Below, piece by piece: positions 27,580 through 36,058 of a DNA stretch of 61,985 nucleotides (positions within the stretch are counted from its first letter, which is position 1; the number at the start of each line of letters is the position of its first letter). Both the position numbers and the translations under genes were made by a program. Location of the stretch: NCBI GenBank assembly GCA_022844015.1, contig JALHMO010000011.1:1-61985 (forward strand), in the 5' to 3' direction. This DNA is from Reyranella sp. GTDB lineage: Bacteria; Pseudomonadota; Alphaproteobacteria; Reyranellales; Reyranellaceae. The notes beneath the pieces are model-generated. The model was not told the DNA's origin. It made no database searches and was given only the letters and a program-made list of their open reading frames with translations.

Positions 27580-27807
27580 GAGTCTCCCTTTCCCCGAAGG
27601 CTCGATGTCCGCTCGCGGGCAGGAAAGGTCGAACGACCGAATGGCTGGCATGAGGCGGGCTGAGCCCTCTCCGCGGACAGGTGGCCGCCTCGATCGGCCA
27701 TGGCGCCACGATGCCTGCGGCCACGAGCGCCTCTCAAGCCCTTCACGGCCGCCCATCACGGCAAAATGGCGATGGCAGTCCCGGCACCTTCCTTGCACAG
27801 TGGCGTC

Positions 27808-29313
27808 ATGGCCAAGCATCCCTACACCATCATTCGCGGCGGCAAGCTCCTGGACATCGCGAGGCGCAGCGCCGCTCCTGCAGACATCCTGATCAAGGGC
27901 GACACCATCGCCGCGATCGGCCGGCCCGGCCTCGCCGCCCCTGCGGGAGCGACGACCATCGACGCCGCCAACCGTCTGATGCATCCGGGGCTGGTCAATG
28001 CGCATACGCACGGGCCTGGCAATCTCGGCAAGGGTATGGGCGATCTGTGGTCGCTCGAGCTGCTGCTGACGGCAAGCCCGTGGATCGGCGGCGGCCGCAC
28101 GCTCGAGGACAAGCACCTGTCGAGCCTGATCGGCGCCTGCGAAATGGTGATGAAGGGCTGCACCGCCGCCTACGACCTCGCCGCCGAGTTCCCGCTGCCG
28201 TCGGTCGACGGCCTCTCGGCGATGGCCAAGGCCTACGAGGAGGTCGGCATGCGCGCCGTGCTGGCGCCGATGGTCGCCGACCTGACCTTCTTCGAGGCTA
28301 TCCCCGGCCTGATGGAGCGCCTGTCGCCGGCTCTGCAGAAGGAAGTCGAGACCTATCGTCTGGCGCCGTGGAAGGCGACCACCCGGCAGATGCGAAAGGC
28401 CTTCCAGAAGTGGCCGTTCGAGAAGGTGACGCTCGCGGTCGCACCGACAATCCCGCACCATTGCACCGACGATTTCATGATCGCCTGCCGCGATCTGGCG
28501 CGCGAGTTCGACCTCGGCATCCACAGCCACGTCGCCGAATCGAAGGTCCAGGTGGTGGCGGGCTACAAGCGCTACGGCAGCTCGCTCGCCGCCCACATGG
28601 ACGAGCTGGGCCTGGTCAACGAGCGCTTTACCGTGGCGCACGGCGTCTGGCTCGACGCCGACGACATGAAGCGGCTCGGCGATCGCGGTGCCTCGGTGGC
28701 GCACAATCCCGGCTCCAACATGCGATTGGGCAACGGGCTCGCCGACATGCGCGGCATGCTCGCCGCCCAGATCAATGTCGGCATCGGTACCGATGGCGCC
28801 AACTGCTCCGACAATCAGAACATGTACGAGGCGATGCGGCTGGCGTCGTTCGCCTCCAAGGTGCAGGGCCCCGACTGGCAGCGCTGGATCACCACGACCG
28901 AGACGCTGCGCGCGGCGACGGAGGGGGGCGCCCGCGCGCTCGGCCTCGACAAGCAGATCGGCCGCATCGCGCCGGGCTACAAGGCCGACATCGTCCTCCT
29001 CGACCTGCATCACATCAACTGGATCCCGCTCAACGACCCGGTGAACGCGCTGGTGCACACCGAGGACGGCAGCGCCGTCCACTCGGTCATGGTCGGCGGC
29101 CGCATGATCGTCGAGAACCGCAAGCTGCTCACCGTCGATCTCGCCCGGCTCGCCGCCAAGGCCGAGGAATCACGCGTGCGGCGCGAGAAGGTCACCGCGC
29201 CGGCGAAGAAGCTCTACCAGCGCCTCGAGAAGGTCGTCGGCACCTTCTGCCCCGGCCTCGCAAAGGCACCCCTGCACATCCATCGCTACGGGGCCAGCCA
29301 TCACGCGCATTGA
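27808..29313 (+). CDS. Amidohydrolase of the cytosine deaminase/TrzA-like family
   Basis: A 501-aa metal-dependent hydrolase with a composite beta-sandwich plus TIM barrel, similar to chlorohydrolase/deaminase enzymes. The zinc-binding NAHTHGPGN is near 62-70, HSHVAESK near 240, AHGVWLD near 280 and the catalytic aspartate GIGTDGANCSDNQN near 330. RIAPGYKADIVLLDL near 390 is the characteristic sandwich return. ATG 27808 is chosen; the open frame begins 108 nt earlier without similarity. Substrates in this group include triazines, nucleobases and S-adenosylhomocysteine-like compounds, which cannot be told apart here. A REP-type palindrome lies 30 bp downstream. Confidence 0.87.
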   Translation: MAKHPYTIIRGGKLLDIARRSAAPADILIKGDTIAAIGRPGLAAPAGATTIDAANRLMHPGLVNAHTHGPGNLGKGMGDLWSLELLLTASPWIGGGRTLEDKHLSSLIGACEMVMKGCTAAYDLAAEFPLPSVDGLSAMAKAYEEVGMRAVLAPMVADLTFFEAIPGLMERLSPALQKEVETYRLAPWKATTRQMRKAFQKWPFEKVTLAVAPTIPHHCTDDFMIACRDLAREFDLGIHSHVAESKVQVVAGYKRYGSSLAAHMDELGLVNERFTVAHGVWLDADDMKRLGDRGASVAHNPGSNMRLGNGLADMRGMLAAQINVGIGTDGANCSDNQNMYEAMRLASFASKVQGPDWQRWITTTETLRAATEGGARALGLDKQIGRIAPGYKADIVLLDLHHINWIPLNDPVNALVHTEDGSAVHSVMVGGRMIVENRKLLTVDLARLAAKAEESRVRREKVTAPAKKLYQRLEKVVGTFCPGLAKAPLHIHRYGASHHAH

Positions 29314-29343
29314 GGGTCACCGGCCCAGGAAGTTCATCTCTCT

Positions 29344-29440
29344 TGTCATCCTGGGCGCAGCGAATGATCTCATCGCCGGAAGCTTCAATTGCACGCGTCG
29401 CGGGCGACGATGAGTTCCTTCACCTCGTTCAGGACGACAG
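29344..29440. repeat. TGTCATCCTG-family palindromic repeat
   Basis: The left arm 29344-29377 (TGTCATCCTGGGCGCAGCGA and onward) pairs with the right arm 29403-29439 in inverted orientation around a ~25-bp centre. Related copies occur at 38428-38549, at 40314-40350 (one arm) and, degenerate, at 25640-25700 and 33168-33185. Confidence 0.7.
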
Positions 29441-29471
29441 GAGAACGGCGCGGCCGTTCGCCTTGGCGAGC

Positions 29472-29990
29472 TTAGTCGGCGTGCCGGTCGAAGGCGAAGC
29501 GGGACGAATCGGTCAGCGGGCGCTCCATCAGCCAATGGATCTCGGTCTCGCCGGTGACGACGAAGCCATGCCGCCGGTATAGCGAACCCACCGGATTCCA
29601 CTTGAGGTACTCGAGCCTGACCGGCAGGGACGTGGCGTCGCTGAACTCCAGGCAATGGCGCAGGATTCGATGGCCCAGCCCGAGGCGCTGGAATTCGGGA
29701 TACAGGTAGAACTCACCGAACCGGACGTGCGAGGCCAGGCGCATCAGGGATACCGTGCCGACCGCACGCTCGCGCCATACGATGCGCGTGAACGGCTTCT
29801 CCTCGAAGCGCTCCCGATGCAGCCGCCTCTGCAGCGCCTCGTCCCAACCCCAGCGCGTCTCGATGTAGCCTCTCATCGCGGCGCGCTTGGCGTCGAACGT
29901 ATACTCGAACGCCCGTTCAACCTGCGGCAGGGCGAAAAACTGCACGTCCGGCGGCAGGTCGGGCAGGTGGAGCCGCGCGGCGTCGGTCAT
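29472..29990 (-). CDS. GNAT-family N-acetyltransferase
   Basis: A 172-aa acetyltransferase. The acetyl-CoA site is the segment FYLYPEFQRLGLGHRIL near 95-110 (Q/R-x-x-G-x-G/A pattern QRLGLG), followed by LEYLKWNPVGSLYRRHGFVVTGE, the usual motif B. The substrate is unknown. Its ATG overlaps the stop of the HAD gene (ATGA, 29987-29990), so it is the last gene of the pnt-GNAT-HAD-GNAT series. Confidence 0.85.
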   Translation of the reverse strand: MTDAARLHLPDLPPDVQFFALPQVERAFEYTFDAKRAAMRGYIETRWGWDEALQRRLHRERFEEKPFTRIVWRERAVGTVSLMRLASHVRFGEFYLYPEFQRLGLGHRILRHCLEFSDATSLPVRLEYLKWNPVGSLYRRHGFVVTGETEIHWLMERPLTDSSRFAFDRHAD

Positions 29991-30688
29991 CCGGCCTTGC
30001 CGGGATCGATCAGCCTGAGGATCGCCGCCTCGAGCTCGGGCACGTCGGTCACGACGGCATCGGGCTCCTCGGCCTGATGGCGCGGACGCTGGCGGCGGTG
30101 ACGGCCGCCGCGCAACTGGATTGCCGCCATCCCGAGCGCCTTGGCCGGCACGATGTCGTTGTCGATGCGGTCGCCGACCATGATGCAGTCGGCCGGCGGA
30201 ACACCGAGCGCCTCGGCCGCCGCCAGAAAGGCGCGCGGATCGGGCTTGCGCAGGCCGGTGACCCCGCTCAGCCCGTGATGGCCGAACAGGTCGCCGATGC
30301 CGGCGCGATCGAGTCGGGCGCGCGCCGACTCGGGCTGATTGGCGACGATGCCGAGTGCCATCCCGCGCTCGCGCAGCCGGCGCAGCAGGCCGTCAATCTC
30401 CGGCCGCAGCTGGAACACCTCGAGATTGCCCACCATGGCGCGAACGCGCTGGCGGACCCGCTCGATCGTGCGCGGGTCGCCGCCGCACAGCGTCTCGACC
30501 ATGTGGGCATAGGCGTCGGGCGCGAAGACCGCGACCGCCGTCTCCGAGGCCTCGTCGATCGCGGCCTGGTCGACCCGGATTCCCTCCAGCCCGCAGGCCG
30601 AGGCGATCGCGCCGTCGACCGCGCTCTCCCAGGCGAACTCGAGGTCGATCGGCCCGCCGACATCGAACAGGACAGCGCGATAGGACAT
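29987..30688 (-). CDS. HAD-superfamily hydrolase with atypical motif I
   Basis: A 233-aa Rossmann-fold HAD protein starting at ATG 30688. Motif I reads VLFDVGGPIDLE: the nucleophile aspartate is there but the usual second Asp two residues on (DxD) is Gly. Motif II lies in GIVANQPES, motif III is GLRKPDPRAF and motif IV is MVGDRIDNDI. An alpha-helical cap lies at ~20-90. Without the second Asp the protein is unlikely to be a normal phosphatase; dehalogenase or phosphonatase-like chemistry, or a binding role, is possible. It is 32 bp after a GNAT gene and overlaps the next by 4 bp. Confidence 0.83.
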   Translation of the reverse strand: MSYRAVLFDVGGPIDLEFAWESAVDGAIASACGLEGIRVDQAAIDEASETAVAVFAPDAYAHMVETLCGGDPRTIERVRQRVRAMVGNLEVFQLRPEIDGLLRRLRERGMALGIVANQPESARARLDRAGIGDLFGHHGLSGVTGLRKPDPRAFLAAAEALGVPPADCIMVGDRIDNDIVPAKALGMAAIQLRGGRHRRQRPRHQAEEPDAVVTDVPELEAAILRLIDPGKAG

Positions 30689-30720
30689 GCCGGATGATCG
30701 CCGATCGGGGCGGCGTTCGG

Positions 30721-31194
30721 CTACAGGAGCTTCAGGTAGTAGGCCAGGCGATCGTCGGGCGGGGCGTCCGCGCCATGATCCGCCGACAGCACGAACACGA
30801 ACCCCATCGACTCGTAGAACCGCCTGGTCCGTTGATACTGTTCGTAGGGATCGTCGGGATGCAGGGTCATGACGAACAAGTACCTTACACCCTGCTCCCT
30901 GCGCTGGCCTTCGACCAGCTCGACCAGCGCCCGCCCGATCCCGTCGCGGTGGTAGTCGGGGTCGACACCCAGCCAGTAGATCTCGGTGCTGGCCGCAGAG
31001 TGTCGCTTGACCAGCAGCAGCCCCAGATCGCGCCCGTCGCGGCGCGCTGCCCAGCCCTCGAGCGCTTCTGCCCGCTCCGCGTAGTGCCGATTGGACTCCG
31101 GCCGGCCGAACCATAGCCCAAGACCGGCCGTCAATTCCTCGATCAGCCGGCGCCTGCGGTGCAGGTCGCCTTCCCGGACAACCTCGAGGCTCAG
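30721..31194 (-). CDS. GNAT-family N-acetyltransferase, probable CTG start
   Basis: A GNAT domain of about 157 aa. The acetyl-CoA motif is GVDPDYHRDGIGRALVELVE near 80-100, then RYLFVMTLHPDD and RRFYESMGFVFV. The family N-terminus (LSLEVVREGDLHRRRRL) starts exactly where pntB ends, and the only codon there is CTG at 31194. It forms a CTGA overlap with the pntB stop and has GGAAGG 11 nt upstream. The next normal start candidate (TTG 31134) would remove 20 residues of the first strand and helix. A non-canonical, coupled start is inferred. Confidence 0.72.
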   Translation of the reverse strand: MSLEVVREGDLHRRRRLIEELTAGLGLWFGRPESNRHYAERAEALEGWAARRDGRDLGLLLVKRHSAASTEIYWLGVDPDYHRDGIGRALVELVEGQRREQGVRYLFVMTLHPDDPYEQYQRTRRFYESMGFVFVLSADHGADAPPDDRLAYYLKLL

Positions 31195-32600
31195 TGCGCC
31201 GAGCCTTCCAGTGCCTTGACGATGTTCTCGCACATCGCCTTGGCGTCGGCGAACAGCATCATGGTGTTGTCGCGGAAGAACAGCTCGTTGTCGACGCCGG
31301 CATAGCCCGAGGCCATGCCGCGCTTGACGAACAGCACTGTCTGGGCGCGCTCGACGTCGAGGATCGGCATGCCGTAGATCGGGCTTGCCGGGTCGGTCTT
31401 GGCGGCCGGGTTGGTGACGTCGTTGGCGCCGATCACGAAGGCCACGTCGGTCGAGGCGAAGTCGCGGTTGATGTCGTCGAGCTCGAAGACCTCGTCGTAG
31501 GGCACGTTGGCCTCGGCCAGCAGCACGTTCATGTGGCCGGGCATGCGGCCGGCAACCGGGTGGATGGCGTAGCGGACCTGCACGCCCTCCTTCTTCAGGA
31601 GATCGGCCATCTCGCGCAGCGCGTGCTGGGCCTGTGCCACCGCCATGCCGTAGCCCGGGACGATGATGACCGATTGGGCGTTCTTCATCAGGAACGCGGC
31701 ATCCTCGGCCGAGCCGGCCTTGACCGGCTTGTCGGACTTGGCATGGGGCGCGCCCGCCGCCGAGGAATCGGTCCCGAAGCCGCCCAGGATCACGTTGAAG
31801 ATCGAGCGGTTCATGCCCTTGCACATGATGTAGCTCAGGATCGCGCCCGACGAGCCGACCAGCGCCCCGGTGACGATCAGCGCCGTGTTGCCCAGGGTGA
31901 ATCCAATGCCGGCGGCAGCCCATCCCGAGTAGGAATTGAGCATCGACACGACCACCGGCATGTCGGCGCCGCCGATCGGCAGGATCAGCAGGAAGCCCAG
32001 CGCCAGCGCCAGCACGATCAGCAGCACGAAGGTGACGGGATGGCCGCGCACCGCGAACCACACCAGCAGGACGACCAGGACGATGCCGATCAGCGCGTTG
32101 AGCGGGTGCTGGCCGCGGAATATCAGCGGCGCGCCGGAGACGAGGCCCTGCAGCTTGGCGAACGCCACCACCGAGCCGGTGAAGGTGATGGCGCCGATCA
32201 CCGTTCCCAGGCCCATCTCGATCAGGCTGTGCGCCTTGATCTGGCCAGGCGTGCCGAGGCCAAAAGCCTCCGGCGACACGAAGGCCGCGGCGGCGACGAA
32301 GACCGCCGCCAGCCCGACCAGCGAATGGAATGCCGCGACCAGCTGCGGCAACGCCGTCATCTGGATACGCATGGCGACGACCGCGCCGATCGCGCCGCCG
32401 ATGATCAGGCCGACGATAATCAGCCAGGGCGAGACGACACCCGGCGTCGCCACGGTGACGCCGATCGCCACCGCCATGCCGACGATGCCGTAGAGGTTGC
32501 CGCCGCGCGAGGTCTCCGGCGATGACAGGCCGCGCAGGGCCATGATGAAGCAGATGGCCGCAATCAGATAGCCGTAGGCTGCGAGTTCCTGGGTGATCAT
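31191..32600 (-). CDS. pntB: Proton-translocating NAD(P) transhydrogenase subunit beta
   Basis: A 469-aa subunit that carries NADP(H)-binding domain III and part of the membrane channel (domain II). It couples proton entry to hydride transfer from NADH to NADP+. Eight or nine membrane helices occupy residues ~1-260 (AAICFIMALRGLSSPETSRGG, GLIIGGAIGAVVAMRIQMTALPQLV). The NADP site follows: VIIVPGYGMAVAQAQHALREM near 318, HPVAGRMPGHMNVLLAEANVPYDEV near 350 and GANDVTNPAAKTDP near 395. It is 24 bp after pntAB and overlaps the following acetyltransferase. Confidence 0.96.
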   Translation of the reverse strand: MITQELAAYGYLIAAICFIMALRGLSSPETSRGGNLYGIVGMAVAIGVTVATPGVVSPWLIIVGLIIGGAIGAVVAMRIQMTALPQLVAAFHSLVGLAAVFVAAAAFVSPEAFGLGTPGQIKAHSLIEMGLGTVIGAITFTGSVVAFAKLQGLVSGAPLIFRGQHPLNALIGIVLVVLLVWFAVRGHPVTFVLLIVLALALGFLLILPIGGADMPVVVSMLNSYSGWAAAGIGFTLGNTALIVTGALVGSSGAILSYIMCKGMNRSIFNVILGGFGTDSSAAGAPHAKSDKPVKAGSAEDAAFLMKNAQSVIIVPGYGMAVAQAQHALREMADLLKKEGVQVRYAIHPVAGRMPGHMNVLLAEANVPYDEVFELDDINRDFASTDVAFVIGANDVTNPAAKTDPASPIYGMPILDVERAQTVLFVKRGMASGYAGVDNELFFRDNTMMLFADAKAMCENIVKALEGSAH

Positions 32601-32624
32601 CCCGTCCGTTCCCCCTGCCCGCGC

Positions 32625-33047
32625 CTACTTCCGGCCCGGCTTCTTCTTGAACATCGCCAGCATGCGATGCGTGACGATGAAGCCGCCGAAGATGTTGACG
32701 GCCGCCAGGATGACCGCGATGGCACCGAAGAACTGGGCGGCGCCCAGGCCCTTGAGGCCGGCCGCCAGCAGGGCGCCGACGATGATCACCGATGACACCG
32801 CATTGGTGACCGCCATCAGCGGCGAATGCAGCGCCGGCGTCACCCGCCACACCACGTAGTAACCGACGAAGCAGGCCAGCGCGAAAATGGTGAGCAGCGA
32901 GACGAACGGCATGTGGCCGTCCGGGATCGACGCCGTCCCCTGCGCCGCCAGATCCGTGATCTGCTGCGCCACGGCCTTGAGGCTGGTCGCCAGATCCTGC
33001 GCCTGGCTGGCGAGCTTGGCCGCCTCGCCGGCTACTTTATCGTCCAT
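32625..33047 (-). CDS. pntAB: NAD(P) transhydrogenase subunit alpha part 2
   Basis: A 140-aa membrane subunit with three or four helices ([60 protein letters not shown]) and the conserved [18 protein letters not shown]. It supplies the alpha part of the proton channel. The split of alpha into two genes is the usual alphaproteobacterial form. It is separated from pntAA by 336 bp that contain a nested inverted repeat, which is unusual for this operon. The ~45-residue hydrophilic N-terminus is Ala/Gln-rich. Confidence 0.94.
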   Translation of the reverse strand: MDDKVAGEAAKLASQAQDLATSLKAVAQQITDLAAQGTASIPDGHMPFVSLLTIFALACFVGYYVVWRVTPALHSPLMAVTNAVSSVIIVGALLAAGLKGLGAAQFFGAIAVILAAVNIFGGFIVTHRMLAMFKKKPGRK

Positions 33048-33118
33048 GGTTGGCTCCCGGAGCTCGATCTTTCAAAATTGTCGTCGCGTGCACGCCGCGA
33101 ACAAGTTGCCCTTCAGGC

Positions 33119-33339
33119 TCCTCTCCCCCGCCGGGGCAGGGCATTCGCATATGGCAAATAGTCCCGTCATCCCGAGCGGAGCCGCCCGAAGGGCGCTGGT
33201 TACAGCGCCATTGGCGGCGTAGTCGAGGGACCTTTCTTGCTGGTGCTGCAACAAGAAAGGTCCCTCCACCACGCTTCGCTTCGGTCGGGATGACGGTTTT
33301 TTGCCATATGCGAATGCCCTGCCCTGGCGGGGGAGAGGA
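33119..33339. repeat. Nested inverted repeat between pntAA and pntAB
   Basis: The outer arms 33119-33175 and 33285-33339 are ~55 bp and near-perfect inverted copies (CCTCTCCCCCGCC, GCAGGGCATTCGCATATGGC). Inside sits a 15-bp perfect stem, GAGGGACCTTTCTTG at 33225-33239 with its complement at 33252-33266, around a 12-nt loop. The rest of the pntAA-pntAB gap (33048-33383) has no gene. The element is non-coding in all frames inspected. It resembles a small MITE-like unit or a structured RNA. A degenerate relative of an outer arm lies at about 61158-61196. Confidence 0.8.
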
Positions 33340-33383
33340 ACATGAAGGCATAGGCGAGGGAGAAGAGCGAAACTCGGCCATGC

Positions 33384-34535
33384 TCACACCTGGGCCAGCG
33401 ACGGGTGCACGACCTGGCCGTCGCGCGTCACCAGCGTGCCCTTCACGACCTCGTCGGCCGTGTCGATCTTGAACCCCTTGGTCTCCTTGTCGATCATCGG
33501 CGTGATGAAGTTCAGGAGATTGCGCGCGAACAGAGCCGACGAGTCGGTCGGCAGCTCGCCCGGCAGGTTGGCCGGGCCGACGATCTTGACGCCGAACTTC
33601 TCGACCGTCTTGCCGAACTCCGACAGCGGGCAGTTGCCGCCTTGCTCGACCGCCATGTCGACGATCACCGAGCCCGGCTTCATCGTCTTGACCATGTCCT
33701 CGCTCACCAGCACCGGCGCCTTGCGGCCGGGTATCAACGCGGTGGTGATCACGATGTCCTGGGTCTTGATGTGCTCGGCGACCAGCGCTGCCTGCTTGGC
33801 GCGGTACTCCGCGCTCATCTCCTTGGCGTAGCCGCCGGCAGTCTCGGCCGCCTTGAACTCCTCGTCCTCGACGGCGATGAACTTGGCGCCGAGCGACTGG
33901 ACCTGCTCCTTGGTCGCCGGCCGGACGTCGGTCGCGGTCACGATCGAGCCGAGCCGGCGGGCCGTGGCGATCGCCTGCAGGCCGGCGACGCCGACGCCCA
34001 TGATGAAGGTACGCGACGGCGCCAGCGTGCCGGCGGGCGTCATCATCTGCGGCAGGATGCGGCCGAAATGATTGGCCGCCAGCAGCACCGACTTGTAGCC
34101 GGCGAGATTGGCCTGCGAGCTCAGGATGTCCATCGACTGGGCGCGGGTGATGCGCGGGATGAGCTCGAGCGCGAACGAGGTGACGCCGCCCGCCGCCAGG
34201 GCCTGCACCAGCTCGCGATTGGTCAGGGCCGAGAGGGGCGACATCAGCACCTGGCCGCTGCGCAATAGCGCCATCTCGTCGATGCCCTCGGCCGCCGACA
34301 TCGGCCGCTGGATCTTGAAGATCACGTCGGCGGCCGAGGCCGCCGCGGCCGCATCCGGCACGATCGTCGCGCCAGCCTCCGCATAGGCCTCGTCCGTATA
34401 GGCCGCGACGGTTCCGGCGCCCGCCTCGACCATGATCTCCGCCACCCCCAGTCCCTTCAGCTTCTTCACGGTCTCGGGCGTCGCCGCCACGCGCGTCTCG
34501 TGCGGCCGGCGTTCTTTGAGAATGGCGATTTTCAT
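33384..34535 (-). CDS. pntAA: NAD(P) transhydrogenase subunit alpha part 1
   Basis: A 383-aa soluble NAD(H)-binding domain I. It begins MKIAILKERRPHETRVAATP, the alanine dehydrogenase/PNT N-domain. ANLAGYKSVLLAANHFGR lies near 140, then the Rossmann motif TFIMGVGVAGLQAIATARRLG near 165. QDIVITTALIPGRKAPVLVS (near 260) and SVIVDMAVEQGGNCPLSE (near 290) follow. The C-terminus lacks membrane helices, which are on pntAB. ATG 34535 is preceded by GAGAGC. It is divergent from the 2-hydroxyacid dehydrogenase gene, 140 bp away. Confidence 0.95.
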   Translation of the reverse strand: MKIAILKERRPHETRVAATPETVKKLKGLGVAEIMVEAGAGTVAAYTDEAYAEAGATIVPDAAAAASAADVIFKIQRPMSAAEGIDEMALLRSGQVLMSPLSALTNRELVQALAAGGVTSFALELIPRITRAQSMDILSSQANLAGYKSVLLAANHFGRILPQMMTPAGTLAPSRTFIMGVGVAGLQAIATARRLGSIVTATDVRPATKEQVQSLGAKFIAVEDEEFKAAETAGGYAKEMSAEYRAKQAALVAEHIKTQDIVITTALIPGRKAPVLVSEDMVKTMKPGSVIVDMAVEQGGNCPLSEFGKTVEKFGVKIVGPANLPGELPTDSSALFARNLLNFITPMIDKETKGFKIDTADEVVKGTLVTRDGQVVHPSLAQV

Positions 34536-34675
34536 GGAGAGCTTGGGTCTGTTGGAGGCCGACGAAGGGGCTGGGTGCACCGCACCATGCACAGCGTCCC
34601 TCTCTTTGCCAAGCCGGTTTTTCGCCGCGCGGTGCAGGCATTTACCGCCCGCAGGCGAGCAGTGATACTGAGGCC

Positions 34676-35671
34676 ATGCACCAGCGTCCTGCCATCCTGA
34701 CCGGCTTTCACTTCACCAGGCTTGCCCTTGCCACCTTCTCCGAGCGCTACGACATCGCCGGTCACATGGATCGGCCCGACCCGGCGCTCGTGCCGGCCGA
34801 AGCCCGGCCGCACGTCCAGGCCCTCGTGACCACCGGCAGTGTCGGCGTCTCGGACGCGCTGATGGCCGCCCTCCCCCGCCTGTCGCTGATCTGCTGCTAT
34901 GGCACCGGCTACGAACGCATCGACATCGAGGCGGCGCGCCGGCGCAACATCATGGTGACGCACGGCGCCGACGCCAACGCGCCCGACGTGGCCGAGATGG
35001 CCGTCGGCATCCTGCTGGCCTCGACGCGCCGCATCGCGCGCGCCGACAGGATGATCCGCCGCGGCGACTGGACCAAGCGCATCCCCAACCGCTTCGGCCC
35101 GATCGCCGGCCTGACCGGCGGCAAGGTCGGCATCCTGGGCCTCGGCGCAATCGGCATGGAGCTCGTCAAGCGCCTCGCGGGCTTCGACGTGCAGTTCGGC
35201 TACTGCAACCGGACCCGGCGCACCGACATCGACTTCCCCTACTTCCCCGACGTGATGACGCTGGCGACCTGGGCCGACTACCTGATCGTCTGCCTGCGCT
35301 CCGACGCCTCCAACCGCCACATTATCAACGCCGAGGTGCTGAAGGCGCTCGGCACGCGCGGCCATCTGGTCAACATCAGCCGCGGCTGGGCGGTCGACGA
35401 AGCGGCGCTCGCCGATGCCCTGCGCAACAACGTGATCGAGGGTGCCGCCCTCGATGTGTTCGACGAGGAGCCCTACGAAGGCACCGAGCTGCTGCCGCTC
35501 GACAACCTGGTGATGACGCCGCACTTCGGCGGCGGCACCGAGCATGCCCAGCGCCGCATGACCGCCATGGTGCGACAGAACCTCGATGCCCATTTCGCCG
35601 GCGAGCCCGTGGTCTCCCCCCTGCCCGAGCTGCGCGACATGGCAGAGATGGCGGAGGGGCGGTTGCGGTAG
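34676..35671 (+). CDS. D-isomer-specific 2-hydroxyacid dehydrogenase
   Basis: A 331-aa NAD(P)-dependent oxidoreductase of the glyoxylate/hydroxypyruvate reductase type. The cofactor motif KVGILGLGAIGMELVKRL is near 150. The substrate arginine lies in LVNISRGWAVDE near 232, the catalytic glutamate in FDEEPYEGTELL near 262, and the histidine in VMTPHFGGGTEHAQ near 283. The N-terminal substrate domain includes CCYGTGYERIDIEAARRRNI near 75-95. The preferred acid is unknown. Downstream at 35680 begins a repeat remnant. Confidence 0.92.
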   Translation: MHQRPAILTGFHFTRLALATFSERYDIAGHMDRPDPALVPAEARPHVQALVTTGSVGVSDALMAALPRLSLICCYGTGYERIDIEAARRRNIMVTHGADANAPDVAEMAVGILLASTRRIARADRMIRRGDWTKRIPNRFGPIAGLTGGKVGILGLGAIGMELVKRLAGFDVQFGYCNRTRRTDIDFPYFPDVMTLATWADYLIVCLRSDASNRHIINAEVLKALGTRGHLVNISRGWAVDEAALADALRNNVIEGAALDVFDEEPYEGTELLPLDNLVMTPHFGGGTEHAQRRMTAMVRQNLDAHFAGEPVVSPLPELRDMAEMAEGRLR

Positions 35672-36058
35672 GATTTTCTCCTCCCCAGCCAAGCTGCTAC
35701 GGAGTGGACAGATCTCGGATGGTCACAGAATCATCTCGGTCATCTCGCACCCTCTGGGACCAAGCGTGAAGATTCGGCCCGGAATCTTGCGTCATTTGCG
35801 TCACAGCGTCATTAGCCTCTGAAATCAACGACTTGGCCGTGACGCAACAGAGAGCGCTGCGTCATCGGGAATGGATTTGTGCCGGCGCTGACAGTCACGG
35901 GGGTGTCCTTCACGTCGTACGGAGCCTTACCCCCACGCATTATCACAGCACCGCAGGAATTGGTCGGCTGGGTAACCGGGTTGGTTCGCTCCTGCGGCCA
36001 CGACCGCGTGCCATCGAGGGCACTTGTCCCCGATCGGCGCAGAAGTGCCTCGATAGAA
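35672..36058. other. 387-bp region without a clear gene
   Basis: It begins with a degraded copy of the CTCCCCAGC...GCTGC repeat also seen at 61095. The pentamer CGTCA occurs several times at 35790-35865 (GCGTCATTTGCGTCACAGCG). A short minus-strand frame from about 35940 to 35820 encodes MRGGKAPYDVKDTPVTVSAG and about 22 more residues, then stops. It looks like a gene remnant but I cannot identify it. Confidence 0.4.

Noticed and set aside
30721..32850. A continuous 700-codon frame spanning pntB in another frame and the acetyltransferase
   Set aside because: Only its last ~157 codons show a real domain; the rest is a shadow of pntB.
33225..33266. The inner 15-bp stem as an intrinsic terminator of pntAA
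   Set aside because: No T-run follows the stem on the minus strand, and the downstream pnt genes need read-through. It is treated as part of a larger inverted repeat.
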